From Bin34 sp965219935 (GTDB lineage Bacteria > Chloroflexota > Anaerolineae > Caldilineales > Caldilineaceae): DNA of 64,000 bases. Shown piece by piece: positions 8,270 through 16,978 of this stretch. The stretch covers positions 3,410,001 to 3,474,000 of the forward strand of contig CBDCOU010000003.1 in NCBI GenBank assembly GCA_965219935.1. Direction: 5' to 3'. The translations under genes and the position numbers were made by a program. The notes under the pieces are model-generated. The model had not been told where the DNA came from. It saw only the letters and a program-made list of their open reading frames with translations, and did not search any database. Each line of letters opens with the position of its first letter. The first letter of the stretch is position 1.

Positions 8270-9466
8270 TCAAGCCGTGGCCCGTGGATAGCGGCGACCG
8301 TTCAGCTGCTTCCCGATGAACGTCGGCCGCACGAAGTATTGATAAATCACCAGGATCAGGCAGGTTGCCGTGACCGAGACGAGCGCGAGCTTCACGATTC
8401 CCGGAAGGGGCATGTCCCGCAAGAGGAGGGGCAGCAATATGACGAACGGCACGTGGACGAGGTAAATCCAGTACGAGGCGTCCGCCATGTACCGCCAGCG
8501 GCGGCTCGGTTTGTCCATGTAGCGGAGGAACAGTCCGATCAGGCCATAGGCCAGGAACCACATGGACAGCGAGAGGAAGGCGACCGCGCCCACATGGTGG
8601 GCCGTCGAAGTCCCCGTGCAGATCCTGTCCGGACCGGCGTGGCAGCCGGCGTCGGCGAAGTACCGGTACCCGAAGAAGCACACGATGCCCGCAGCGAGAT
8701 GGAGCCATGCGGGACGCTTGAAGCCTTCCAACGTCCCTCGGCGGTGGAACAGCAGCCATCCGACTGTGAAGAACGGGCACCACAGCGCCATCTGGCGCAG
8801 GGTAGGGATCGGACCGGCGTAGTAGTCGATGGCCCACGACTGCATCCGGTACAGAATGGGGCCGGTGATCAGGACCAGCACCACAATGCCTCCTCGGTGC
8901 AGCAAACGTTCAAAGAGGTCCAGCGTCCAGGTACGCACCCGCTCCGGGATGCGAACGGCGAGCAACCGCACCCCGCTCGCGATCACGCACAGGATCATCA
9001 GATGGTAGAGGAACCACAGATGCAGGAAGATGTAGCGCACCGCGTCCGCCGACATCAGTTCGTCCCTGCCATAGGTATGGGTGGGCGGGACGGAGCTGAA
9101 CCGGGAGGCATACGGCACGACGAAGTACATCGTGGCCGCCAGTACGGGCCAGGCCACCAGGAACGGCACCCCAATCCGGCTCCATCGATTCCGCAGGAAT
9201 GCCGGGACGCCCCGTGTCTGCACCAGGTACGCCGCGAAGAACCCTGCAATCGCAAAGAAGACCGGCAGCTGGAACACACGGATGAAGACGATCACCCAGT
9301 GGGCGAAGATGTCGGCCTGGGCATCCTTGTATGGCCAGGCCTCGAAAACGATGGGTTCGTAGCTTATGGCGGCGTGCCGAACCACCCCAAGGAGCATCAA
9401 GACCGCACGCAGCCGGTCGAGTGAGTGATATCGCGGGATCGTGACTTGGGACCGAGTGCCGGCCAA
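8270..9466 (-). CDS. Acyltransferase family 3 membrane protein
   Basis: About 398 residues with roughly ten hydrophobic helices. The N-terminal RYHSLDRLRAVLMLLGVVRH carries the conserved Arg and His of acyltransferase family 3, the group that includes OpgC/MdoC, OafA and NodX. YWIYLVHVP near the C-terminus is another family hallmark. Members transfer acetyl or succinyl groups to glycans, lipids or secondary metabolites at the membrane. The start is uncertain: the frame is open well into the upstream P450 gene, and a TTG at 9466 just after the P450 stop is the most economical choice, although its AGGGAG lies only one base away. It directly follows the GPP34-P450 gene, so the two are probably co-transcribed and act on a shared membrane-associated substrate. 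Confidence 0.82.
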   Translation of the reverse strand: MAGTRSQVTIPRYHSLDRLRAVLMLLGVVRHAAISYEPIVFEAWPYKDAQADIFAHWVIVFIRVFQLPVFFAIAGFFAAYLVQTRGVPAFLRNRWSRIGVPFLVAWPVLAATMYFVVPYASRFSSVPPTHTYGRDELMSADAVRYIFLHLWFLYHLMILCVIASGVRLLAVRIPERVRTWTLDLFERLLHRGGIVVLVLITGPILYRMQSWAIDYYAGPIPTLRQMALWCPFFTVGWLLFHRRGTLEGFKRPAWLHLAAGIVCFFGYRYFADAGCHAGPDRICTGTSTAHHVGAVAFLSLSMWFLAYGLIGLFLRYMDKPSRRWRYMADASYWIYLVHVPFVILLPLLLRDMPLPGIVKLALVSVTATCLILVIYQYFVRPTFIGKQLNGRRYPRATA

Positions 9467-9483
9467 GCTCCCTGATGCCTGGT

Positions 9484-11481
9484 TCAGTTGGTCACCGGGG
9501 TGTTGTGCGTCCGGCGTCCCAGAACGCTGATTCTGAAGCCGACGGGCTGCATGGTCGGGAACGATCGCACCCGCAGGGCATGATCCGGAACCAGCGGCTC
9601 CAGCACGAGTTCCCGCAGAATCGTCGCCATTGTGAGGCAGAGCTGGATTGGGACGAGACTGCTGCCGAGACATCGGTGGTGGCCGGCCCCGAAGGGGGCG
9701 TAGGCACCGGACTGCCGGTGTTCGCCGCGGGCCTGGGTGTAGCGGTCAATGTCAAAGCGCTCCGGTTCCGGAAAGTATTCCTCGAGCGTGTGTCCCACGA
9801 CCGTGCCGATCATGACCTGGGTCCCCGCAGGTACCGTGTGGCCCGCGAACTCGAAGGAATTGGAGGTCATCCGAAGCACGGCCGGCGATACCGGATGGAG
9901 CCGAAGGGTCTCCATCACCACGCGGCGCGAAACATCGAGCCGCCGCAGTCCCTCGTCGGACACAGGGCCCTGCCCGAGGAGGGCGTCCGCCTCGGCGGTC
10001 ATGCCCTCCATGAGCTGCGGGCGCTTCAGCATGTTGTAGAGCATGAACGAGCAGGTGCTCGCCGTGGTGTCCAGTCCGACCATGTAGGGTGCCAGCACGG
10101 TCAGGTTCAGGTTGGTCTCGGGCAGAAGCTGCGGATCGGCCTCACGCAAATCGAGCATGAGGTCGATGAAGTCCCGGCTCGTTCCGCGGGGACCCACCGT
10201 CCGCTTGTGCGCGAGGACCTGCTTGGCCAGTTCAAAGGCTCGCGTGCGGGCACGCCGGAAGCGCGGGAGTTTCATGACATGCGGCAACGTGGCCGCGCTC
10301 AGGAGCAACCCGCCGAGGAGCGTGGACAGGTCCTGGGTGTAGCCTTGGGGCGAATGGTCCGCCATCATATGGCCCATCTGCTCGGCAATGACGCCCTGGA
10401 ATGCCGGCAACGCCTCGAACGGCTTGCCGACCGGCCACTTGGCGATCTCGTCGCGGGTGATGTCGACGACCTCCCTCGCCCGCTCCCTCAAGACGCGGGC
10501 CGCGTACCCCCTGGCCTGGGCTTTCCGCGTGGTGGTGTGGTCGATGCCGTCCATGGTCAGGATCGAACGCGACGCGTCCATCTGTCTATGGAAACTCGCC
10601 ATGGGCTCAAGTGATCGAAAGACGGCTTGCCCGTGCGACATCAGGAAGTTGACCGCGTCCGGTCCCGCGATGCACACGAACCGGCGTCCGGGAAGGCGTA
10701 TCCTGAAGATCGGGCCCAAGTCGCGGTATTGGCGGGCAAGGAACGACGCGACGCCCTTTCTCATGGCCAGGCCGTTGCCCATCAGCGGAAGGCCCGGCAC
10801 GACCGGGATCTCCCTCGGGGACAGGGCCTCCGGAGATGATTCGGCGGGAACCTGCAGTCCCTCGATCGCCAAGCTCATCGTCCGGCCGATCAGGTCGAGA
10901 TTCTTGAGCAGGTCGACACGATCCTGGACCTGCTCCCGCTCCTCCGACGACAGGATTGTGTGGAATACCCCACAGGCGTCCGCCAGCGTGATCAACGCGA
11001 TGTCGCGCGGATCCGGGATATCGTCGCCGAATAACACACGCATGACGCGCAACTTGGCTTCTTCGACCTGTCGCCCGTCCGCGGTGGGGTAGCGCCGCGA
11101 CCGGGACACCGCGGGGACCAGGGACAGAAGCCCCTGAGCCTCGGATCTCAGGATTCCGCGCTCAATCAGACGGGCCAGCGCGGCCTGTCGAACCTGGTCT
11201 CCCCGCTCGGCGATCCGTCCCAGCCAATAGCCCGTGTCGCGCGACTGGCCTTCGCTTGCAATCTCGGCCAGTGTCGGATCGAGAACGTCGTCGCCGAAAG
11301 GTGTGGCGTCCACGAGCACCAGACTCTCGAGATCCGTGTCGATGCGGTCCTCGAGCGCGAGATCCATCAGCACCGCTCCGGCGAGTGCCAAGTGGAGTGA
11401 GCGCGGGGACAGACTGGCGGCCAGATCCCCCCGCCCTTCGTCCAGGGCGAGAACCAGGATTTCCTCGGCAAACCTCAGCAT
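9484..11481 (-). CDS. GPP34 (GOLPH3-like) domain fused to cytochrome P450
   Basis: A 665-residue two-domain protein. Residues 1 to about 205 resemble the GPP34/GOLPH3 family (LRFAEEILVLALDEGRG, then LALAGAVLMDLALEDRI, an RRYPTADGR segment and a PDPRDIALITLADACG helix), a fold that in eukaryotes binds phosphatidylinositol-4-phosphate at Golgi membranes. From about residue 230 a complete P450 follows: proline-rich PVVPGLPLMGN, I-helix GLDTTAST, ExxR in ETLR (E524, R527) and heme-binding FGAGHHRCLG with Cys604. No transmembrane anchor is obvious, so the GPP34 part could supply membrane association. The ATG at 11481 has a GGAG site seven bases upstream and begins the GPP34 homology. An acyltransferase gene follows immediately. 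Domain calls are strong; the joint function is inference. Confidence 0.88.
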   Translation of the reverse strand: MLRFAEEILVLALDEGRGDLAASLSPRSLHLALAGAVLMDLALEDRIDTDLESLVLVDATPFGDDVLDPTLAEIASEGQSRDTGYWLGRIAERGDQVRQAALARLIERGILRSEAQGLLSLVPAVSRSRRYPTADGRQVEEAKLRVMRVLFGDDIPDPRDIALITLADACGVFHTILSSEEREQVQDRVDLLKNLDLIGRTMSLAIEGLQVPAESSPEALSPREIPVVPGLPLMGNGLAMRKGVASFLARQYRDLGPIFRIRLPGRRFVCIAGPDAVNFLMSHGQAVFRSLEPMASFHRQMDASRSILTMDGIDHTTTRKAQARGYAARVLRERAREVVDITRDEIAKWPVGKPFEALPAFQGVIAEQMGHMMADHSPQGYTQDLSTLLGGLLLSAATLPHVMKLPRFRRARTRAFELAKQVLAHKRTVGPRGTSRDFIDLMLDLREADPQLLPETNLNLTVLAPYMVGLDTTASTCSFMLYNMLKRPQLMEGMTAEADALLGQGPVSDEGLRRLDVSRRVVMETLRLHPVSPAVLRMTSNSFEFAGHTVPAGTQVMIGTVVGHTLEEYFPEPERFDIDRYTQARGEHRQSGAYAPFGAGHHRCLGSSLVPIQLCLTMATILRELVLEPLVPDHALRVRSFPTMQPVGFRISVLGRRTHNTPVTN

Positions 11482-11960
11482 CGTTGGCTCCGTCCGGTGG
11501 CCGAGGTGCGTGCCCGCGTCCGTACGAACGGATGGAACGGGCGGAACGCGGTCAAGCATCCCTGCTGGATGGAAAGGGTTTCCGTCATCCTGCGTGCCAT
11601 ATTCGGCCGCGATGCGGAGGCTGGATGTCCACGTCTCGGCGGGATCCCTTCGACACTGACCACTTCCCTGTCCTATTGGACGCTCGGGCAAGAAGACGAA
11701 CGAATGAGGAGCTCCGCTTCCGTGTGCCCCAAACCAACAGCGAGGTTTTGGAAGAAGAGATTCAACTTGATCCAGAGCACGAGTTCATACTGGTGCCAGT
11801 ACTGCTCCGGCTGCTGGACGCTCCGCACAAAAGCGGTGATGAGTTTCTTTCCACATCTATCCATTTGGACACCTTATCTGACACGGAAGTATAACGTGAG
11901 TGCAACTACAACTTTATTTGCCTTGTTGAACACTATTCCACATAACAAATTTAAAGAAGC
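11482..11960. other. Gene-poor stretch upstream of the P450 gene, partly AT-rich
   Basis: The first part should carry the promoter of the P450 unit. From about 11700 to 11960 base composition turns AT-rich relative to the surroundings. A 63-codon frame (11673-11864, minus strand) has a helical Trp/Tyr-rich sequence but no recognised family, so it is not called as a gene. The change in composition next to transposase remains suggests imported or decayed DNA. Confidence 0.35.
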
Positions 11961-11963
11961 TCC

Positions 11964-11981
11964 GTACACTTGATTTTGATG
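11964..11981 (+). repeat. IS-like end sequence, copy 1
   Basis: GTACACTTGATTTTGATG. The same core recurs in inverted orientation at 13661-13676 (GTACACTTAATTTTGG on the minus strand) and again in direct orientation at 13733-13748. It lies just before the decayed transposase, so it may be a terminal repeat of that element. Confidence 0.45.
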
Positions 11982-12744
11982 TGGCAATGTCCCAACAGGG
12001 TCCCTTGTCGTGGATTTCAGTCGCATCCCATGCCGGACCACCTTGGACCTGCCCTCGCTGTGTCACCCGATCACCGTCGGACGTGATCACTCCCACCCGA
12101 CAGCGCACGCACACCTTGCAGGTGCTGGTGGCCTGGCTGTATGTCCTGGGCGTCAGCTACGGGAGCCTGGCCACGGTACTTTGGAGCCTTGGCGGTGGCG
12201 TGGATCCAGGTACCCTGTGGCTGCAGGGGCCGGCCACGGTCCAGGCGCTCCTGGCCTGGTCGTTGCGGCACCGCCGACAACGACAACCAGCTAACTTACA
12301 ACGGTAGTATTAGTTGACCCGCAGGCTACAGACTTGGTGCCCGTCCGTTGTCCTGGTGGGTGAGACCCGGTTCCCGATCGAGGGTGCGCGGCGACAGGTG
12401 GTGGTCCTGGGGCCCAGGGGCGAACGGCTGGACTTGTGCCTGAGCGGCCCGGGCTTCGATAGGGGCGGCTGGTTCACGGTCCCGGCCCAGCGTGGTGTGC
12501 GGAGGGCTTGGACTGACAGCCGTGCGTCGTACACAGGCACCGTACCGTGAGCCGCCACATCCGCGGCCTGGACCGGGACGCCCTAACCCGCCTGGACCGG
12601 ATCCTGCTGCCCATCCTGTCATGGCTGGCCCGGAAACGACCGGTGGCGGCCGGGCCCGTCCTGCTGGAGCTGGGGCAGGCGGTGGCGCAGGGGCAACCGG
12701 GTCTTATGGTTCCCATGCCGATACCGTCCCCCCGACACGCTTGA
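11981..12744 (+). pseudogene. Decayed transposase, several frames
   Basis: Transposase-like sequence continues across three reading frames. Frame one (11981-12307) has CPRC, SDVITPTRQRTHTLQVL and VAWLYVLGVSYGSLATVL. Frame two (12314-12550) has VVLVGETRFPIEGARRQVVV and GPRGERLDLCLSGPGFD, which looks like the central DDE catalytic core. Frame three (12547-12744) has VSRHIRGLDRDALTRLDRIL and PVLLELGQAV, like a C-terminal end. No single frame is intact, so the gene is broken by frameshifts and stops. I cannot assign the IS family with certainty. Confidence 0.55.
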
Positions 12745-12878
12745 CCGTTTCAGCGTTGTCGAACTCCGGCATCATCTGCCCTGTCCCGGACGAAATACGG
12801 GGATATCCGCCTGTTGAATGCGCGTCTGAGGCTGGCCGCGTGCGGTCCGCACTCACCGCAAATCGACTGGCGAAACCG

Positions 12879-13613
12879 CTAGGCACTGGCCCGGCATCGA
12901 ATCAGCTTGAGCACGTCGGTGCCGACGTTCTCGACGGCATAGGCTTCGTCCGTCTCCAGCAACACGGCGCCGCCGTGAGCCAGACGGCCCGATTCGCCGC
13001 CGCTGGTAATCAGGGCCGTGCCTTCCCAGATGAAGATCACCGTTTCGCCGCCCCCCTGCTCCTCACGCTCCAGGCATCCGCCTGGAGCAAGTTCCAGGCA
13101 AGTCAACGTCATCTCGGCCATGCCGCGGGCGGGACTGGCCGCCACGTGGGCCTGCGCCCCCTGCACGGCAACGGCTTCCGCATCCCACATGGACTCGATG
13201 CGCACAGTTGTTTCCGCGTCCGCCGCGGGCTGCGGCATCACGCCCGTCTTGGCCGGATCCCGGTCGCCCGAATACAGTTCGGGATCGGGTGGTGACTGAA
13301 AGCTGATCAGCGTGGCCTCGCCGTCGGTATGGTTGACAGTGCCGTGGACCTCGCCGGGGGGAATATAGGCGAAGTCGCCTTTCACGATGGGGGTGTAGCG
13401 TTCGCCTTGGCGCACGGACACGCTGCCGTCCAGCACGATGAAAATGTCGGCCGACACTTCGTGGAAGTGCTGGGGGAACTCCTGTCCGCCCTGGAACACG
13501 GAATAGTTCAGCGTGATGTTGCGGCCCCCGCTGTCGGGGCTGATCAGGCGCCGCGAATAGCCCTGCCCCATGTGAAAAACGGCACCGTCTTCCAGATTGA
13601 TGAATTTCGCCAT
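12879..13613 (-). CDS. Bicupin-domain protein
   Basis: A 244-residue protein with two cupin domains. The first has the metal-binding pattern PQHFHEVSADIFIVLDG and a second motif IPPGEVHGTVNH. The second half (from about residue 150) has GGGETVIFIWEG with weaker metal ligands and is probably structural. Bicupins include oxalate decarboxylase-like enzymes, dioxygenases and sugar-binding proteins, so no substrate is proposed. The ATG at 13613 has AGGGAG eight bases upstream; the frame is open further but without homology. The gene stands alone between IS-like end sequences and a decayed transposase, and may have arrived with them. Confidence 0.85.
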   Translation of the reverse strand: MAKFINLEDGAVFHMGQGYSRRLISPDSGGRNITLNYSVFQGGQEFPQHFHEVSADIFIVLDGSVSVRQGERYTPIVKGDFAYIPPGEVHGTVNHTDGEATLISFQSPPDPELYSGDRDPAKTGVMPQPAADAETTVRIESMWDAEAVAVQGAQAHVAASPARGMAEMTLTCLELAPGGCLEREEQGGGETVIFIWEGTALITSGGESGRLAHGGAVLLETDEAYAVENVGTDVLKLIRCRASA

Positions 13614-13660
13614 GGCACCGCTCCCTGGATTGTGTCCTGTGCTGGGTGTGGACTTGCAGA

Positions 13661-13676
13661 CCAAAATTAAGTGTAC
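13661..13676 (-). repeat. IS-like end sequence, copy 2 (inverted)
   Basis: Read on the minus strand this is GTACACTTAATTTTGG, matching copy 1 at 11964 in inverted orientation. The two bracket the decayed transposase and the bicupin gene. Confidence 0.45.
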
Positions 13677-13732
13677 AGGGAACTTCGTTCCGCCTCGCCG
13701 TGCCGGTCTCGGACCGGCCAAGCATTTCGCAC

Positions 13733-13748
13733 CACTTGATTTTGAGAC
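13733..13748 (+). repeat. IS-like end sequence, copy 3
   Basis: CACTTGATTTTGAGAC in the same orientation as copy 1. It lies about 60 bases from copy 2, so two opposed ends sit back to back upstream of the bicupin gene. Confidence 0.35.
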
Positions 13749-13834
13749 GGCAGTTGTGTGTTGACCTGACGGAAGGCCGCCTCCAGACCGCCAGCCCGGG
13801 ACAGGCGGGTTCCGGTCGAGCCTGGGGGAAGTCG

Positions 13835-14074
13835 TCAACCCCAGCGCCTGAACAAATATAGAACTGCGTTCAGGATTACCGTCAGCACAATGCTAACGGC
13901 CACCATCGTGCCCAGAGGAATGTGCACACTCATGCCGGGACGGTTCCAACGCAGGTTGCCCGGGATGTTGTCAATGGGAATGCGCGGCAGTATCAACAGC
14001 AGGCCACCGGCGAGAATCAGTACGACACCCAGGCCAATCAACAACTTTCCCATTGTTGGCAATGCTTCCTGCAT
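13835..14074 (-). CDS. DUF2905 family small membrane protein
   Basis: A 79-residue protein with two hydrophobic helices. The arrangement MGKLLIGLGVVLILAGG, then LPRIPIDNIPGNLRW, then a second helix starting at HIPLGTMVAVS is characteristic of DUF2905. Its function is unknown; members are found widely in Gram-positive bacteria, Chloroflexi and others. The ATG at 14074 is preferred over the inner ATG at 14053 because GGAGG lies about eight bases upstream of it. It is followed by the bicupin gene on the same strand but with more than 200 bases between them. Confidence 0.85.
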   Translation of the reverse strand: MQEALPTMGKLLIGLGVVLILAGGLLLILPRIPIDNIPGNLRWNRPGMSVHIPLGTMVAVSIVLTVILNAVLYLFRRWG

Positions 14075-14174
14075 GGTGCGATGCCTCCAACCTGTTTGTT
14101 CATGTGGTCACATGCGGGCGGGCAAAGCGATGTCGGGGCGGTGATGCCACGGTGGCGACGACCGGCCGTCGTCA

Positions 14175-14861
14175 TCAGGGCATACAGTCTGTTGGGAGGA
14201 ATGTGTCTGCGTGGCGCCGGAGATCCTGACGGGTGTCAATATCGGCAAGTCGTCCGGGATCCGTTTCCACCCCGCCTACTTCGCTCCTGTGTGTCTCAAG
14301 GATGCCCCGCGCTCCCTGATCTCCCTGCAAGCTCCTGATGCTGGGCCACCAGACTCGCCCGAAAAGAGCGGGAGCTCCCAGTAGTTTTCCTTCGTGCACC
14401 GGTGCCGACATCGTCCAACCTTGATGCCACCGTTGTTGCAGACCGTATAGGAGGTCGGGGGAAACCAGGGGTTGGTCGCTCAACATGAACAATGCAGCTT
14501 CCACATTCGATACGGTTCTTTCAAGGTGATCGATGCCCGTCCGCAGGCTGGTGGACATGCCACGCGACCAACCTGCGTTGTGGCACATGCTCAAGCCGTC
14601 GTAGTTCCCGAGGTGGGGAGCAACTGTCCGTTCCACCTCGGCCTGATGAGCACCTGTCACCACGACAATGGGTGAGGACTGCCGTCTGGCCTGCGCGGCG
14701 AGGGCGATGGCGTGTTCCACCATGGCGCGGCCGCCAAGAACCGCGACCTGCTTGGCCCCACCGAAGCGACTTCCGCCACCGGCGGCCAAGACCACGAAAC
14801 CACAGGTTCCGGTTGGCGAGGCGGTGGTCATACAACAAGCCCGTTTCAGTGGCAAACTCAT
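14175..14861 (-). CDS. MobA/MocA-like nucleotidyltransferase
   Basis: A 228-residue NTP transferase of the MobA-like family, closest in style to molybdenum cofactor cytidylyltransferase (MocA). The nucleotide-binding loop is VVLAAGGGSRFGGAKQ, followed by VVVTGAHQAEVE, and FMLSDQPLVSPDLL supplies the conserved Asp and Gln-Pro for Mg-NTP binding. GAPALFGR and the acidic D-I-D near the end also fit. MocA attaches CMP to molybdopterin for xanthine-dehydrogenase-type enzymes, yet no molybdoenzyme is in the window. The start is either 14861 or an ATG ten codons later; neither has a strong ribosome-binding site. Confidence 0.85.
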   Translation of the reverse strand: MSLPLKRACCMTTASPTGTCGFVVLAAGGGSRFGGAKQVAVLGGRAMVEHAIALAAQARRQSSPIVVVTGAHQAEVERTVAPHLGNYDGLSMCHNAGWSRGMSTSLRTGIDHLERTVSNVEAALFMLSDQPLVSPDLLYGLQQRWHQGWTMSAPVHEGKLLGAPALFGRVWWPSIRSLQGDQGARGILETHRSEVGGVETDPGRLADIDTRQDLRRHADTFLPTDCMP

Positions 14862-15023
14862 CTTCTGCCGAACATCAACCGTTCCGAATCATATCGGGTC
14901 CAGCCAATGGTGGCGTTCCCCGTCCAAGATCTGGAGGGTGTGCACCTGTTCCTCAAACCTTGTAGGTTCTGGGTCCTTCGCTCTTGGTTGATGGCCGCAT
15001 GTCCGCCTATAGGGCAGCACGCA

Positions 15024-16841
15024 TCAGAACGGCTGCGCGTAGGAGGGCCGGAAGGCATACCGGTCGAGATGTACGGTCAGATCCACCGAGCGGCCGGCCG
15101 GCAGGTCCACGCGTACCCATCGAGCTGAACCGGCTTCCTGCGTGTCATCCCGGTTGCCGTCCGCCTGCACGGTAGTGATGCGATGTTCCCCGAACGCGCC
15201 ACCCTGAACCAACACGGAGCGACTTTCCCCGGGATGGATGTTCACTAGGCTGACCGATACCGTATCGGCGTCCATCGCGGTTACCAGGGCCGCCGTGTCC
15301 CGGGGCAGTCCCGGCCGTCGTTCCGTCGCGTCGTAGTATCTGAGCCGGGTGTGCAGGAGGCCCCCGTGGTACACGATCTGCGGCCCCCCGCAGGTTAGCT
15401 GCAGCAGGCTTTCGGTGTGGACCGGATTGCGGTCCTGCCAGTGGTGGACATCCCAGGTTTCCGGATCCCCGTCGTCGTTGCGGATCAGATCCATGCGACG
15501 CAGCACCTCGCTGTACTGGTTCTCCAGAATCAACGACGGGTAGTCCGAGAGCTGGCCTTGCAGGTAGAGGAACCAGGGGCCGGCATGCTGATCGTCGCCC
15601 TTGCCGCGGCCCGGCGCCAGCCGGCTCCATTCGCTGCTCATCTCCGGCACGCGCTCGAGGCGGGCCAGATCCTCCTCGGCAAAGGACATGAAGTAGAGCT
15701 GGAGCAGGTGCTGGGGTCGGAACGGCCGAAACGACTGCCAGCCCGAATCGGTGCGGCGGTGGGGCACCAGCCACCGGCCGTTGTCCTCCCGGCCCTGCGA
15801 CTGCACGAAGTCCAGCTGGCCGCGCGGAATGTCCAGGTAGCCCATGTCGCCGGTCAGCAGGACCGCATTCATGGCCGCCACGGTCAGGGGTTCGATGATC
15901 GTGGGGAAACCGTGCGGCCACGACCAGCCGTAGTAGCCGCCCCACCACTTGCCATCCATGCACTCGCCGACGGCACCGGAGGGACCGACATTGTCAGGGC
16001 AGATGCCATCGTTGCGCCGAATGCGGTCCGTCCAGGATTCCAGGTAGTCCAGGACCCAGGTCCGATATTTGTCGTCCCCGGTCAGTGCATAGGCATGGGT
16101 CACCAGGCTGGTGGCGGTCAGGTTGAGCGGTACGTCGCCGTGCATCATGCGCCGGTTCAGGGCATCCAGGATGATCGCAAAGGCCTCGTCGTCGCACCAG
16201 TCCGCCTTCTCCACCATCTCGTCGCCGTGCCAAGCCTCCTGCCGGCTCGGCACATCCAGGTCCTCGTACGGCAGGGGATAGGCGGACAGGACCCAGCGAT
16301 GGGTTTCCCAGTCCTCGACCGAGTTCTCGTACCGCGGGCCGCGGCTGCCGTTGATGGGGGAGCGCATCTGTCGGAGTTCGGGATCCCAATTGGGAGCCTC
16401 CGGATCCTCGCCCGTGTACATGTGGGCGAAGCGCAGGGCCCGGGCTCGATCCGGCTGTCGCTGCGGATCCGCGAGGCCGAAGTAGTAGAAGTAGATGGAC
16501 GACTCCCCGTGGTGCATCCAGTCGTAGTAGCCGTCGAACTCGCGGTGGATTTGGCCGTAGGCCGTGAACTGCCGGGTCACGGCATCCCATAGCATGCGGC
16601 TCCGCTCATGCAGATCCGCCGCCCCGCCCAAGGTGTAGAACAGGGGCCAGTTGTGATAGCTCTCGTACCCGTCGTCCGAGCCGTCCATGCCCGGCCAGCG
16701 ATCGCGCCAGACGAAGGTGCCGTCGGCGCGCGTGTAGCGCGCCTGGTACATGCGCGCGGTCTCGTTCATGACGGAGATTAAGTGGCGCTGACGCAGGGCC
16801 CAGCCCGGAATGGGTGCTGTCCGGGTAGCTGTGATGTGCAT
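15024..16841 (-). CDS. Large glycosidase-like (alpha/alpha-barrel) protein of unknown substrate
   Basis: A 605-residue protein without signal peptide. It is rich in aromatic residues and in repeated helical segments with Trp/Tyr/His/Asp clusters (for example DGYESYHNWPLFYTLGG, FDGYYDWMHHGESS, GGYYGWSWPHGFPT), the pattern of (alpha/alpha)6-toroid glycoside hydrolases and lyases. The last ~100 residues look like a beta-rich accessory domain (SVSLVNIHPGESRSVLVQGG). I cannot assign a CAZy family. It forms a two-gene unit with the upstream Gfo/Idh/MocA oxidoreductase (gap of 137 bases), so breakdown or processing of a sugar or uronate polymer is plausible. Confidence 0.8.
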   Translation of the reverse strand: MHITATRTAPIPGWALRQRHLISVMNETARMYQARYTRADGTFVWRDRWPGMDGSDDGYESYHNWPLFYTLGGAADLHERSRMLWDAVTRQFTAYGQIHREFDGYYDWMHHGESSIYFYYFGLADPQRQPDRARALRFAHMYTGEDPEAPNWDPELRQMRSPINGSRGPRYENSVEDWETHRWVLSAYPLPYEDLDVPSRQEAWHGDEMVEKADWCDDEAFAIILDALNRRMMHGDVPLNLTATSLVTHAYALTGDDKYRTWVLDYLESWTDRIRRNDGICPDNVGPSGAVGECMDGKWWGGYYGWSWPHGFPTIIEPLTVAAMNAVLLTGDMGYLDIPRGQLDFVQSQGREDNGRWLVPHRRTDSGWQSFRPFRPQHLLQLYFMSFAEEDLARLERVPEMSSEWSRLAPGRGKGDDQHAGPWFLYLQGQLSDYPSLILENQYSEVLRRMDLIRNDDGDPETWDVHHWQDRNPVHTESLLQLTCGGPQIVYHGGLLHTRLRYYDATERRPGLPRDTAALVTAMDADTVSVSLVNIHPGESRSVLVQGGAFGEHRITTVQADGNRDDTQEAGSARWVRVDLPAGRSVDLTVHLDRYAFRPSYAQPF

Positions 16842-16978
16842 GGTGGGTTCTTGGCTGTTGGAGTATCAAAATAGGGCAGGGACAATCAACGGAGATTGGA
16901 CTCTGAGGCGGATATCTGGGCTCGGCCCCATCCCCAAGGGCCTGCACCGGGATGCACGGCAGGGACGGGTTGGACGAG

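Noticed and set aside
11673..11864. 63-codon minus-strand frame with Trp/Tyr-rich sequence
   Set aside because: AT-rich, no ribosome-binding site and no recognised family; it may be a remnant but cannot be supported as a gene.
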